Shown: positions 19,804 to 31,210 of the stretch, piece by piece
Numbering within the stretch: the first letter of the stretch is position 1
Layout of the letters: every line of letters starts with the position of its first letter
DNA from: Ophioceras dolichostomum
Lineage: Eukaryota > Ascomycota > Sordariomycetes > Magnaporthales > Ophioceraceae
Direction of reading: 5' to 3'
NCBI GenBank assembly: GCA_003049485.1
Contig: PYST01000306.1
Span: 1 to 46,382, forward strand
Length of the DNA: 46,382 nucleotides
Notes under the pieces: generated by a model
The model's database searches: none
Told to the model about the DNA's origin: nothing
The model's input: the letters and a program-made list of their open reading frames with translations, nothing else
Program-made: the position numbers and the translations under genes

Positions 19804-22800
19804 ATGAGCGCTACGGAGCGAAAGTCGGGCAGCTGGTGGGGCGGTATCTCCAGCATCCCCAGCAGCATCTTCTCGTCCGCCACAAAGAGACGGCAAATCG
19901 AGCTCGAGCCCGTGACTCAGAGCCAGCCGACCCAGTTGGCCCAACCGGCCCAACCATCCCAGCAGCACAGCGCCCATCACGTCGAGCCCATCTCACAAGC
20001 CACACCGCGACCGCGGATCTCCTTCCAGGATCGCGTTCAAGCCACCGAGCGTGAGCCGTCGCCAGAGAGCCCGGCCCATCGCGCTTCGAATGCGGTGCTG
20101 GCCAACCGCAAGATGATCGACCGCGCCCGAGGCCCTTCCGGCGCGCTCACATCGAGCACCATCCGGTCAACCAACTTCTCCCCTGTTCCTAAGCCCCGCC
20201 CAATGTTTCGCTCTTCGCACGCCCCAGAAACCTCCCGCTTCAACTTCTCTCCTAGAGTCACGACGGGTGACCCTAGCAGACACGGTGCCTCCAGCCTGAG
20301 CAGAATGTCCGACGGCTCAAACTTCAGGACGTATGACAGCGTCAGCAATGGTTTCAATCTGTCTACTGCTAGGCGCAACTTGATCCCGGCGCCTCCAACA
20401 CTGAGAGACAACTTCAACATCGGAACTCCTAAACGCGACCTTCGCCCGCCCACCGCCGAGTCGAATGGCCGCAGCGTCACCAAGACGCCTATTAACGATG
20501 CCTTCCCCATGAAGATTCCCGAGCCGCCCGCTCACCTTACAGGGGAGGCGATCACCAAGAGGATCCCGCACGATCCCAACCGCCTCGGATCGATATATGC
20601 GGATGAATTCCTGTACGACCTGTGCCCGAAAGAGTTCAACGACCTCCAGAGGAAGCAATTCTTCTGCATCCTCGACCTTCGACGGCTCAAGTATGTGTCC
20701 AACGAGGTCTTCCAGAAGAAGGACTGGAGGTTGAACATCTCGAACTTCGCCAAGGAGTACGAGAAATCCCGAAGCCTGATCTTGCTGCGATACGGACTGT
20801 ACGAGTTCAAGAGCATCCGACCGTCACGGGAGGTCGTGTCGCAGTGGAAGGCCTCTAACGGCATCCCTGACGAGGACGCTGATGCCGCGAGGAAACCCGC
20901 CACATCCACGTCCAGTCTGTCGAGGCCCAACGGCACAGAGGGAATACTGGCGCGCTCCACCGCCAAGCGTAAGGCTCAGGACGACCAGCCCAAGACTCAA
21001 GATCGGGCTGCGGTGCCGCAGAACAAGCGCGCTCGCGCCGTAGAGCGAGAGCCTTTGGCCGAGTCTGCCACACCCACGCTGAACAAGGGTATCTCACCCT
21101 CCCCCATGATGAACAGGGGTATATCGGCCACGCCGGCCCTAACTAAGAGCAGCAAGAAGCGCTCCGCCGATGAGGTCGAGGATCTGGAGGAAAACCCATC
21201 AGCGAAGGTCCAGAAACCGACCCCGTCGGCCACGTTGAAGTTCTTTGAGAACGTGGCCAACAGCAAGCCGTCCCAACCAGTTTCTACCGCGCCGGCTGTC
21301 CAGAGGCCCTTCGCCCCTCTCCAGGGCAGCAAGCCCAAGACGAGCGTGTTTTCGTCTTCGGTGATGGGAGGAGCCCAGAATGGCAAATCCGTCTTCGACG
21401 TCGCTGGCCCCGACAGGTTCGCCTCCACGTCGTCTAATATCTTTGGACACCTCTCCGACACTGGATCCGGTCAGGTTAGCGGCAATGAGAACGACGGGGG
21501 GGATGAGGATGACTCTGGAGAGGAGGAATCAGAAGTTCAGGAGGTGAGCCAGAGTGACGAGCCAAGTGTCGCCGCTAGTGGTGTGGCGACGCCTCGCCCA
21601 GCAGGCGGACTTCTCTCTGGCCAGAAGCGTGCATCTGCTCTCGCTTCCTCTTCTGCGTCCTCGGAGGCTAGTGAAGCCCCGGCTGGCAAGACTGGCCCTA
21701 GCCTCTTCGATCGTATCACCCGAGATGAAGACGGCAACCCGAAGCGAATCCTCGAGAGCGATGTCGCCGAGTCTTCAGTCCCGCCAAGCACCGGTGCCTC
21801 TGATAGTGAGAGGGCCCCGAGTCCCCAGAAGGAAGTGCCGTTCGGTGGTCTGAACAAGACTTGGACTCCCAACACCCCCATCAAGTTCGGCCCAAGTGCT
21901 GGGTCGGCCTTCCCCTCGGCAACCCCCAAGACAAGCTCTGCGCTCGCTCCACAAGACTCGAGTACCCCGGCTGTGCCTAAGTTGTTCGGCTCCGGCAGCT
22001 TCACGCCTGCCGCCCCATCCCAGGCAGCATCTACTCCCTCATTTGGCCTGGGAGCCTCCTCGTCCACCACCGCGCCCAGCTTGTTTGCCGCTTCTGTTAA
22101 TGGCACTGCCAGTGGCATGTTCGGCTTGGGCAAGAAGCAAGAGCCCGCTCAATCTAAACCAACCGCCCCAGTCGCCGCTGCCTCGGCGCCGCTCCCACGC
22201 AGCAAATCACCTGTCAAGGCCGATTCTGGCTCCGATTCGAAAGCTCCGGTCGCCTTGTTCGGCTCGGCTCCTGGCCAGGCCACCGCCCCCACGTTCAACC
22301 TGGGAGCTGGCCAAACTCCGAGGTTCGACGCTGGAACTAAAGGAGCGAAGCCTCTGTTTGGCTCCGCCACGGCGGATAGCGCTGCTCCCACGTTCAACCT
22401 AGGAACGGCTCAGACTCCGGCGACTGGCATCGGTTCCGACACGCCAAAGCCGCTGTTCGGCTCCGCGTCGGGCTCTGCAACTCCGAAGCCTGGCTTGGAC
22501 ACGGCTAAGACTCCGATGTTTGGCCTTGGATCTACGACGGAGAAGCCATTGTTTGGTTCTGCATCGGGAGTTGCAACTCCGCAGTTTGGCACTGCAGAGC
22601 TGTCTGCACCTAAGCCCTCCGTTACTTCGGAGCCACCGAAATTCACTTTCGGCGGGAACAGTTCACTGTCCGCTTCGCCAGCTGTCACCGGCGCCGGCGC
22701 CGCTTCCGAGTCCTCGCAGTCGAAGCCACTGTTTGGCGGTGTATTCGGCTCGCAGAAGCCTGCCGATCCGAAGCCGCTGTTTGGTGCTGGTTCGGGCACG

Positions 22801-24178
22801 GCAACCCCAACTTTCGGCGGCACCAGCACCCCGACGTCCGAGGCCGCCGAGCCTGCCCCTGCAACAAGCGGTCTGTTCGGAGCTGCCGCACCTGCGGCTT
22901 CGGGAGCTCCCAGCTTTGGCGCTTCTACTGGTCCCTCGCTCTTCGGAGCTTCCACACCGGCCACCTCAACTACGCCTCAGCCTTCCATCCTGTTTGGGAG
23001 TGCTAGTGCGACAGGACAGAACACCTCTACTCCGTCGATCCTCTTCGGGCCCTCTGCCCCAGCCGCTCCAGCCACTCTGGCCGCCCCAGCCGCGGCTCCG
23101 GCCTTCAGCTTCTCCTTCGGTGGAAATCCCGCTGCCTCCGCTGCTCCCGCTGCTCTCGCTGCTTCTGCTGCTCCTCAGTCCGTCAGCGCACCTTCTTCCT
23201 TCACGTTCGGTGCCGGCGGTGATGGGTCATCGTTTAGGAACCCGTTCGCAACCGACGGCAACTCCAACTCCGCACTCCCCACATCGTTCAACTTCGGCAG
23301 TAGTTCTGCTGGCACTCAGCCAGCAGCTCCTTCAACCGGCAACATGTTCGCATTTGGTGCAGGTGGTGCGGGTAGCGCGACCAACGGGACCACCACGCCG
23401 ATGTTCTCCTTCGGAGGCCAGTCTCAGGCCGATGGAATCACTGCCCCGGGCCAGGCTCCAACCAACATCTTTAATCTCGCTCCCCCAATGGGTGGAACCT
23501 CCACAGGTACAAGTAAGTGCTCCCAATTCTGGATGGCGAACGTCCCTGACGGGTTTCGTGTTTAACTGTTATGTCTTACTATCAGACACTCCATTTACTG
23601 TCGCTGGGGCTTCGAGCCTAGCCACTACCCCGGCTGGCGGCACACCCGAGCCGGGTGCCACTGCCGAAGGGGCCGGTGAGCACGAGGGACAGAAGGCTGA
23701 CGGGGATGAGGAACAGCAGCAGGCGCAAATCAATCTTACAGAAGGAGGGCCGGGCGAGGAGGACGAGGACGTCATTTTTGAAGTCCGCGCCAAGGCCCTC
23801 AAGCTCTGCCCCGCCACCTCGGACGAGTCCGACGATAAAGATTCCTCAGCCCCAGCCAAGAAGCCAGCGTCGCCGTGGAAGACCATGGGCGTCGGTCCCT
23901 TCCGCATCCTGCGCCACAAGAAGACGGGAGCCGTACGCGCGCTCCTCCGAGTCGAGCCCCGCGGCAACATCGCCCTCAACAAGTCCATCCTGCCCAAGTT
24001 CACCTACAAGCCGGAGAAGGGCGACAAGTACGTCAAGATGACGACCATCTCGGACGACGGCGAGGGGCTGGAGACGTGGATGCTCCAGGTCAAGGATCCC
24101 GAGAGGGGCAGGGCGTTGGCCGATGCCCTGGAGAAGAACAAGGGCGGCAATAGCGGCGCTAAGAAGGAGGAGGCCTGA
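19804..24178 (+). CDS. FG nucleoporin with C-terminal Ran-binding domain (Nup2/Nup152-like)
   Basis: Exons 19804-23512 and 23586-24178 (GTAAGT donor, atcag acceptor, phase 1) give 1433 residues. The N-terminus is Ser/Pro-rich. Residues about 253-358 form a compact, non-repetitive block (around LGSIYADEFLYDL and FAKEYEKSRSLILLRYGLY). Residues about 480-1240 are Ala/Ser/Thr/Pro linkers with dozens of FG motifs, mostly LFGS, MFGLG and FTFG. After the intron comes an acidic stretch and, from about 1297, a Ran-binding domain (VIFEVRAKAL, GVGPFRILRHKKTG, RNIALNKSILP-like). FG repeats form the transport barrier and bind karyopherins; the RanBD docks RanGTP. I believe it corresponds to the fungal Nup2-like or Nup152 group, but which of them needs alignment. 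Confidence 0.9.
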
Positions 24179-26858
24179 TCTGATTTATCTTTTATTCTTT
24201 CCCCTATCACAGAATATCTCGACGGTTGAGTCGACCCCCTGCCCCGCGTTGGAATTTTTGTCAAAATTACATGTTGGAACCTCTGTCGAACACTGTCCTC
24301 ATGTTGGAACTCCCCTATTCGATTTTTCTATCTCCCTTTCGCCCGTTGATATATCCCCGTTTCTCTGTTCTCTCGTCTGGAGGTATACGGGCAAAGTGGT
24401 TTCGACCTTGCGGGGGAACAGGGTATGCCCTCGTCTGTTGACAAACGGATGGCCTCAAATCCATGGCCTAGGCGTTTTTCAGCCCGCCACCCTCCTCTCT
24501 TCGCCTGAGTTTGATCACATCCCGGATTATAAATATTTTCTGCTTCCTCATCGTCATCCTCCACATCACTTTTTCACCTCTCTTGTCGTCGATAAGACTG
24601 GCGGTTTAACACAGCATTGGCGAGCATTGCTTTTTTTCCCCTGGCTTTGATCCTGTTTATATATACATCGTTCTGCTTTGCTATCCTCTCCTCTTGTTTC
24701 ACCCTGTCTATTTCAGCACTTGGCGCTGGTTTATATGCATTGCATTTTTTGTCGTTTCTGTTTCCCCTCTAAGTTGTCCCAGAGCAGGCAATCCCCGTTA
24801 TTATCCAGCATATTCCCCATCGTCATCCACATGGAGTTCTTCTGCTTCTGTCCTTAGATTGTATCTACTCTCCCGCGCTGCGTTGTACAATGCGTTGCTG
24901 CGCCTAATGTATCATTCGGGCCATGGAAATGGAAAAAAATGAAAAGTTTTTCGCGTTCTCGGGGGAATGCGGACAAGAGTTGCGTTACTGCTTATATTTG
25001 ACATCCTCTCCTGTGCACTCACTCTCTGCTCACATTAGTGTCGCCGTGGTGAAACCATTGTGCGGTTGCTTGTGGTTTGCGTATGACGTTGGCAAGGTGC
25101 GTGACAGCGGGCATATGTGTGCTGGCAGGTGTTGATGTCCCTTGGTTACCGGGATGAGCCAGGATGAACCAGGATGAGAGTCAAGCTGTCTGTGTCTCTG
25201 TGGCCTAGAGGCCTGAGACAGGACTGAGCGCCTATCTGGAAGCAGAGATGACCTAACGAGACTGAGGGCACGGAATACATACAGGCCTAGCTTCGTCATG
25301 AGGAGAGATATCACAGAGATCACTCCCGATCCCGATCCCGACCCCAATCCCCAATCCCCAATCACCAATCCCGATCCGGTGCAAGACAATTAATAGTCCC
25401 AAGCGGGCAGCCAGCCACGCCAATCAGGAGTGCACTAGCGAACCCGATTTGGGTAGGGCTCCTGCCGTGCACGGCCCCAGGCCCCCAAAGCAGCCCCAGC
25501 CGGCCAGCCGTTCTTGCTGCGGAAGGCCCAGCTTTTTACCAACGCAGCCGTTATGTGGCGCGAGGTCACTCTCTTCTTCTTTGTTTTGTTTTATTTATTT
25601 TTTTCTTGGCCTGCCTGAGAGACCGGATCGTCCTCATGCGTGTGGCGTTTGGGTGGGATCTGGAACGACCTGAGAAATTTTGACGAGCGAGAGAGTGTCT
25701 CTCTCGAGGTTCCTTTCCCCCAAAGACTTTCATGTAGTTGTATTCTTCAAGAGAACCAACCATCTACATCAGGAAAGTGCTCGCTCAATCCCCAATCAAA
25801 GTCTCAAATCCCCACTACAAGCTGCCCTGTTCGGTGACATAACCTGCTGCACGTCAGACCCTGGGATCCCTGCACGTCTCGTTCGGCGAGCACCTATACC
25901 TAACCAACTCGAACACCTGAAGCCGTCTCCAACAGTGATGGTCTTTGCGCATTGTCCACTTTCAGATCCCGTCGCTGCTGTGACCCTCCTCTTATCACCT
26001 CCTCCTCCACCTCACAGACTTGCAGGACGACGCAGAAGCAAGAAAGCAAGCGAGCAGCACACACGAGCACAAGAGCAGCGCCCCCTCACACCTTCGTTAG
26101 GGCAACGTCAACAGCGGGCCTGAGGAGGAGGTCAAATAACGCAACTCCCGGGGCCAACGTGGAAGGCCTGACCACCACCTCCGGCCGCTCTTTGTGGTCC
26201 GAACACAATCTTTCCCGGTTTCTGCATTCCATTGTCTCCTCTTCTCCCTTTTTGTCACCTGTTCTCTCTTCTTCTTCTTCTTGTTCTTCTTCTTCTTCTT
26301 CTTCTTCTTCTTCTTCTTCTTCTTCTTCTTCTTCTTCTTCTTCTTCTTCTNTTCTTCTTCTTCTTCTTCTTCTTCTTCTTCTTCTTCTTCTTCCATTGAT
26401 TCTTCTCCCTTCTCGTTCCTCTTCTTCTTTTTCTATCCAACCGTCGCCAACCTCCTGTATCACACATACGCCCTCTCCTTCTGACACTCCCTGACCTGCT
26501 TGTCGTCCCACACACTCTCGCTTTAAACAATCGCTTTAAACAAACCCCGTCTTCGCATAATGCCATGTTCGGATCGACCGCGGCACGGCTCTTGACCTCC
26601 GCAACGAATCCAGGATCGACAAAACGGACCTTTGCATACCCGTTTTCGCACTCCGCCGAGGCTTCACCAGTTCTGCCCCTCACGGACCCCTGTTCTTGCG
26701 CATAACAAAACCGAAAGCGGGCGTCACCCCCTCCCGGGACGACATCTTCTGCGTCTACTTCTGCCACTGCTCTCTAACGGCAGCGCTCCTCGTTCGTCCA
26801 GTCGCCTACCTAGCTACCATCTACCTACCCGACCCCGCGCACGCCCACCAAGCCTGCG
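24179..26858. other. long intergenic region with microsatellite
   Basis: The 3' flank of the nucleoporin is T/C-rich to about 24900. Around 25150 a ggatgarccagga motif repeats, and 25324-25377 is a cccgatcc/ccccaatc low-complexity run. A TTC tract lies at 26267-26394. No ORF here has recognisable domains; the frames crossing the TTC tract are poly-Ser, poly-Phe or poly-Glu artefacts. Confidence 0.6.
26267..26394 (+). repeat. (TTC)n microsatellite with ambiguous base
   Basis: About 128 bp of nearly pure TTC repeats, with one interruption (gttc) near 26283 and an N at 26351. The repeat register changes at the N, so the true length is probably unresolved. It lies about 465 nt upstream of the PPxY protein start, in its likely promoter or leader. 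Confidence 0.95.
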
Positions 26859-28010
26859 ATGTCGTCACCACAAGACACCACTAGCCCGGTAGAAGGGGGC
26901 GGGCTATCGAGGGACCGCTGGGTGTTCATCGTCATACCCGTGTGCGTCGTGCTGGGAATCGCCATCCTCGCCCTCGTCATGACGATGATGCGCCGGCGGC
27001 TAGCGTTAGGTCCGCCCGGCAGCCAAGGCCTGCCTCGGGTCGTTCGCGGAGCAGGACGGAGAGGGGGGACAGCAGGCGGGCCACCACCACAAGTCGTCTA
27101 CTCATCGTTCCGCGGCGGCCTCAACGGCGGTAGCGACAACAATAACAACAGGCGTCACGCGCACACGTACCTCTACTACAACCACCACGCCGGGGGCCGC
27201 AACCACCACCACCACCGCCGCGACCGCGACCTCGAAGAGACGCTCACACGCGGCTTCCGGCCAGCCGGCGGCGCGCAGGCGTTTCACCTCGGAGGAGGAG
27301 GAGGAGGAGGACATCATCGCCAGCCACGCGTGGCGAACAGGTGGGCGTGGGCCAACGGCCGCGCGTTCGGGCGCAGGGAAGAAGGGCTCAACGAGCTGGG
27401 CGAGGCGCCGCCGCCGTACGCGGGACGGCTGAACGACGAGGAGGGGAAGCCTGTCACGGAGGGCGTGGAGCTGTCGCCGCTTCCGGGCCACGATGGCAGT
27501 AATAATAATAATGGCGATGGTGGTGGTGGTAGTGGTCCTGGAGGCGAAGGCGACGGCGGTCGCACCAGAGAAGAAGATAGTGGTGGAGTCCAGCTATCCC
27601 CATCCCCTCGAACTGGTTCGAGCGAGGGAGGAGACGGGGCCACGCTGCTGCCGCAGCAGTGGCAGCAGCAGCAGTGGCAGCAGCAGCAGCGGTCTCCACG
27701 AGATCAATCTCCTCTCCTGCTGTGGCCGCTGCCGCCTGAGCCGGTCGTTGTCCCAGCGCAGATGCCAAGCCCGGCTGCAACAACAGCCTCGACTGTTCTA
27801 GCTCCTCCCGCTTCTGCTTCTGCTTCTGCTCCTGTCCCGGCCGCCACCATTTCGGTCCCGGCGGCAATGCCATCCCCGCCGCCACTAGAGTCGCCACCGC
27901 CACCAGCGTACACCGAGCGGCCGGCGACGAACACGCCGGGCGTCAGGACGTCGGTGACGGAGATTGTGGTTCCTGACCGGGTTGCTTTGGGGCCGGAACG
28001 GCGTGCCTAG
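26859..28010 (+). CDS. single-pass membrane protein with two PPxY motifs, unknown function
   Basis: A single 383-codon exon from ATG 26859. A short polar N-terminus is followed by one strong transmembrane segment (residues about 21-44, WVFIVIPVCVVLGIAILALV), then Arg residues, so the long tail should be cytosolic. The tail is low complexity: His/Asn-rich near 100-120, poly-Gly near 145, Gln-rich (QQWQQQQ) near 265, and Pro/Ala/Ser-rich at the end. It carries PPPY at 184-187 and PPAY at 348-351. PPxY motifs bind WW domains of Nedd4/Rsp5 ubiquitin ligases, and many fungal Rsp5 adaptors are single-pass PY proteins, so an adaptor role is a reasonable inference. No named family is recognised. The ORF is long with high GC and probably real. 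Confidence 0.65.
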   Translation: MSSPQDTTSPVEGGGLSRDRWVFIVIPVCVVLGIAILALVMTMMRRRLALGPPGSQGLPRVVRGAGRRGGTAGGPPPQVVYSSFRGGLNGGSDNNNNRRHAHTYLYYNHHAGGRNHHHHRRDRDLEETLTRGFRPAGGAQAFHLGGGGGGGHHRQPRVANRWAWANGRAFGRREEGLNELGEAPPPYAGRLNDEEGKPVTEGVELSPLPGHDGSNNNNGDGGGGSGPGGEGDGGRTREEDSGGVQLSPSPRTGSSEGGDGATLLPQQWQQQQWQQQQRSPRDQSPLLLWPLPPEPVVVPAQMPSPAATTASTVLAPPASASASAPVPAATISVPAAMPSPPPLESPPPPAYTERPATNTPGVRTSVTEIVVPDRVALGPERRA

Positions 28011-28828
28011 AAGGGAATACCTACGTAGCTGATCAGGAAGGAAGCCATTAGTCATTACACCAATGACGCTTCCTCTGGCGTTTTGGTTTCGTCTTGGGCT
28101 TTTTTGAATATCTTAGAAAAGGCTACTCTTTGGTCTTACGCGCATACACACGAATTACAGGCGAGGCGTTTGAGGAGTTCAAATGATTGGTGGACAAAAA
28201 GGAAGGTTGTCTATTTGGGCGAGGTCCATCAGCCACTGACGTGGTTGGAGATGGATGGTGCCTCCTATTTGTTGCCTCAGGAGGCTTTGTTGGAAGAATG
28301 GTGGCATAGGTGGAAGGTACCTCAGTGCCTCTACAGTATTGGTCAACCTAGGTACTTCACACACGAATGAGTCAAAAAGTCGCCTGAATCCTAATGCAAA
28401 ACTGGCTCTCCCATTTCTACCTATCTATCAGGCAGCCTGACGTGTACATGTCGTGTGGTTGATGGTTAAGCCTCGGGATGTTGAAAGGCTAAAAAGAAGA
28501 AGTGGCGAGTCTGGCATTGGTGAGTTGTGCCCCACCCACTCAGGCCTGGAGCACCTTATAAAACCGGACAGAGCTTTCACTCACTCCCCTACCTGCCGGG
28601 TCACGAACCCAGCATTTACACTACCAGAACCTACCTCGGTACCAGACTAGCTGTATGGATTTTTAGGAACACTTAAGAAGGACATACATACACCGAATAC
28701 TCTCCCGCGCCCAGATCCAGTTCTCGAAACTCGTTCTAGAACAATCGCCTCAGATACTTGCTGGTACCATAGCGTGTCGGCGTCAGCCTCGGAGCCAGCC
28801 TGCTGGGCGGCCTGATACCACTCAAGAG
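28011..28828. other. intergenic, TFB5 promoter
   Basis: No supported gene. An open frame at 28083-28370 lacks an ATG start. A TATAAAA box is listed separately. Confidence 0.6.
28557..28563 (+). promoter_or_regulatory. TATA box candidate for TFB5
   Basis: TATAAAA lies 266 nt upstream of the TFB5 start codon in otherwise gene-free DNA. It is the best core-promoter candidate for that gene. Confidence 0.35.
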
Positions 28829-29328
28829 ATGCCTCGCGCTATCTTCGGTACGTCCGTCTCCTCGGGCTGCAGATCCCTTTGCCCTGTCATGGCATGAGCG
28901 GGAGGGCACAACGGATATCACGCTTGCTGGTTGCTAAACAATGAAATGCTGACGACCTATGTCTAATCTAGGAGTCATAATTGAGTGCGATCCTTCGATC
29001 AAGGCGATCATTGTAGAGATCGACAGCCAGAGGAACGACATCATCGTCGAGGACATCGACGACCAGCACCTTGTGGTGAAGGAGAACATGGTGGACTTCC
29101 TGAAGGCGAAGCTGGATGAGGTGAGGCCCCTCTCTCTCCCTCTCTCTCTCTCTCCCCTACCCCCATCCCTTTGTCTTCTGGAAACCTGCGCAAGCACTTC
29201 AGGAAGGTCTCTTCACGACCCGCGAGCTTTTGCTGACCACCCACCCTACTATTACCACCACGCCTGTTCTGCAGCGGCTCAAGGAAACACAAAACGAGCA
29301 GAACGACGATGGATCCGGATCCGATTAG
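28829..29328 (+). CDS. TFB5: TFIIH subunit Tfb5 (TTDA/GTF2H5 family)
   Basis: Exons 28829-28847, 28972-29120 and 29275-29328 give 73 residues, the usual size for this tiny subunit. The first exon encodes MPRAIF plus one base (GTACGT donor). Splicing yields the family signature GVIIECDPSIKAIIVEID, then NDIIVEDIDDQHLVVKENMVDFLKAKLDE, and a short polar end. Tfb5 stabilises the TFIIH core through Tfb2/p52 and is needed for nucleotide excision repair and transcription initiation. Phases 1 and 0 agree at the two junctions. The gene is too fragmented to appear as one ORF, but the spliced product is unmistakable. The frame after the TAG stays open for 78 codons to 29565. Confidence 0.95.
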
Positions 29329-29951
29329 GCTGGGCTCCGGGTACGACGTCACCTGCGGGAAAAGCACCTCCGAGCTCTCCGGGACGTGCGCGCGAAGAGC
29401 GAGATGCTCGACCCTGCGGTGACTAACCAAGGCGGAATTACAGAGCCGTCCGTTTCCGAGGTCGATTTTGGACCGGATCTTGGACTGGGTCTCGTCGTTG
29501 TTTCCAGCGACTGCTCGGACGGCGATGTCCACCTTTTGGATGAGGTGGATTCCCGAGTGGTGTAGGAGATGATGGCGTCGTGCATCGCGAGGCTGGCACC
29601 GGGACGGACGACGTGATATACAATCTGCATCTGGCGCCGCCACTGAAGAGGGTGTCGCGACGACCGGTCAGGGGCGCCAGGGATGCCAGGACGTCGGGGG
29701 TTCACCTTCAAGCTGCGGATCAACATCAAAGGAAGATTTATTATAACTATGGGCCTTGAGGCGGCTTTGTTATTGCACACCTCGTGCAAAAAGAAAGGCA
29801 TCAGGAGAGCGTCCTAGGTACCAAAATAGTTAGACAGGCCATAAGGCATGATTAGGGGCACGGCACGCCGGTTTATAATGGATGTGTATTTTATGACTGT
29901 GGCGAGGCTGGCTTCCACTGGTTGTCAGGCTGTTTGTTCACTTTCTACTTC
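29329..29951. other. tail-to-tail intergenic region between TFB5 and the isomerase gene
   Basis: This holds 3' flanks of convergent genes. Several overlapping open frames exist on both strands (for example 29349-29801 minus), but none has a recognised domain or a splice-consistent model. The in-frame continuation of TFB5 is discussed under findings. Confidence 0.5.
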
Positions 29952-31210
29952 CTATAGCTTCTCAAACGTCGGTTTCCTCTTCGTCGTCGCGGCCATAACC
30001 GCCTGTTGAATGTCTACCGTTTGCAGAGCAGCCGAGTTCCAGACCACGGTGTAGCGCAAGCCTGTTTACGGGCAAGGTTAGTTACTCTCTCTGTCTCTCT
30101 CACAATACTCAGAATGCCTGTTCTAGCCGGGTAGAGGGCCCGTGACGGGCACAGAGAAACCCACACCAGAGACAGGACAGAAACTAGACTCGAGAAAGAA
30201 ACAAAAAAACATACTCTCAGCAACCGAGTGGTCCCTCGCGTGATTCAAAATCTCCTTCGTGCCCTGCACAGCAACAGGGCTCTTGTCCGCGATCCCCGCC
30301 GCGAGATCCAGCGCCTCCCGCACGGCATCGGCCTTGGACGGCGCGACGCGGCTCGCGAAGCCGACGGCCGCGGCCTCGTCGGCGCCGAACTCGCGCGCGG
30401 ACAGGCATACGTCCTTGACCCACGAGAGGCTGCCCACGGCGCGGGGCAGGCGGCTGAGCGTGCCGATGTCGGCGGCGAGGCCGATGTCGACCTCCTTGAC
30501 GGCCATGCGGGCGTCGCACGCGCAGATGCGCACGTCGGCGCAGCTGGCTATGTCGATTGCTAGGCCGAGGCAGAGGCCGTGGAGGACGCAGATCACGGCT
30601 GTGTGTGTTTCCCTCGCCAGGAGATGGTTGTTGGTTAGTCCGAGCATGTATACATCAGCTCGCAAAAGTGGTGGAAACGTGGGTAGGGAGGGGAGGGATG
30701 GACACGGAGGGATATGGCTAGGTAGGTACCTAGGGCGGTAGGTATTAAGGACGTCATCACCCTCCCATCCACCCGCCTAACCGCCAACATAACACACAAC
30801 GTAGAAACCCAGAGGCAGACAGACAACTTACGTTTCTCACACTTCTCCATCGCGCCAATGGCGTCCTGGAACTCGGTGATATTCCTCCTGATCAGCGCCG
30901 CGCGGCGCGCCGCATCCTCGTTCCCTCCACCCCCTTTCACCAGCCAGCTCCCCGAAGCCCACTGCAGGTCCAGGCCCGTGGTGAAGGCGCGGTCACCGGC
31001 GCCCGAGAGCACCACGGCGCGCACGTCCGGGTCGGCCGACAGCCGCGCGAACAGGCGGCCGAACTCGAGCCACATGGGCTCGTGGAAGGCGTTGAGCTTC
31101 GAGGGCCGGTTGATCTCCACGTGGGCTACGTGCGGGGATGAGGGGGAGGCTGGGAGGGATACGGCGAAATAGGTGTAGGATGAGGAGTATGGTGATGGGG
31201 AGGACGCCAT
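29952..31210 (-). CDS. delta(3,5)-delta(2,4)-dienoyl-CoA isomerase-like crotonase
   Basis: Complement of exons 29952-30061, 30215-30598 and 30832-31210; phases agree, giving 290 residues. It is a crotonase-fold enzyme of the Ech1 group, which shifts double bonds of unsaturated acyl-CoA during beta-oxidation. It shows VEINRPSKLNAF, AVVLSGAGDRAFTTGLDL (oxyanion hole region), CVLHGLCLGLAIDIASCADVRIC, and VKEVDIGLAADIGTLSRLP. The acidic residues of the last stretch match the catalytic Glu and Asp of mammalian Ech1, and the second Asp of GLAAD distinguishes it from plain enoyl-CoA hydratases. The C-terminus spliced from the last exon reads RYTVVWNSAALQT and ends FEKL. That is not a canonical PTS1, so peroxisomal location is open. 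Intron 1 is long at 233 nt. Identification is firm. Confidence 0.92.

Noticed and set aside
22520..24178. 552-codon plus-strand ORF overlapping the nucleoporin
   Set aside because: Its first part is a frame-shifted Leu/Pro/Arg-rich shadow of the FG region. Only the last part, after the intron, is the true Ran-binding exon and it belongs to the upstream gene.
26086..26767. Poly-Ser, poly-Phe, poly-Glu and poly-Lys frames over the TTC tract
   Set aside because: Every frame of a trinucleotide repeat is open; these are artefacts of the microsatellite.
30123..31210. Isomerase gene as one or two unspliced ORFs
   Set aside because: Unspliced frames run into introns (for example a basic tail after GEKCEK); splicing restores the crotonase core and the family C-terminus.
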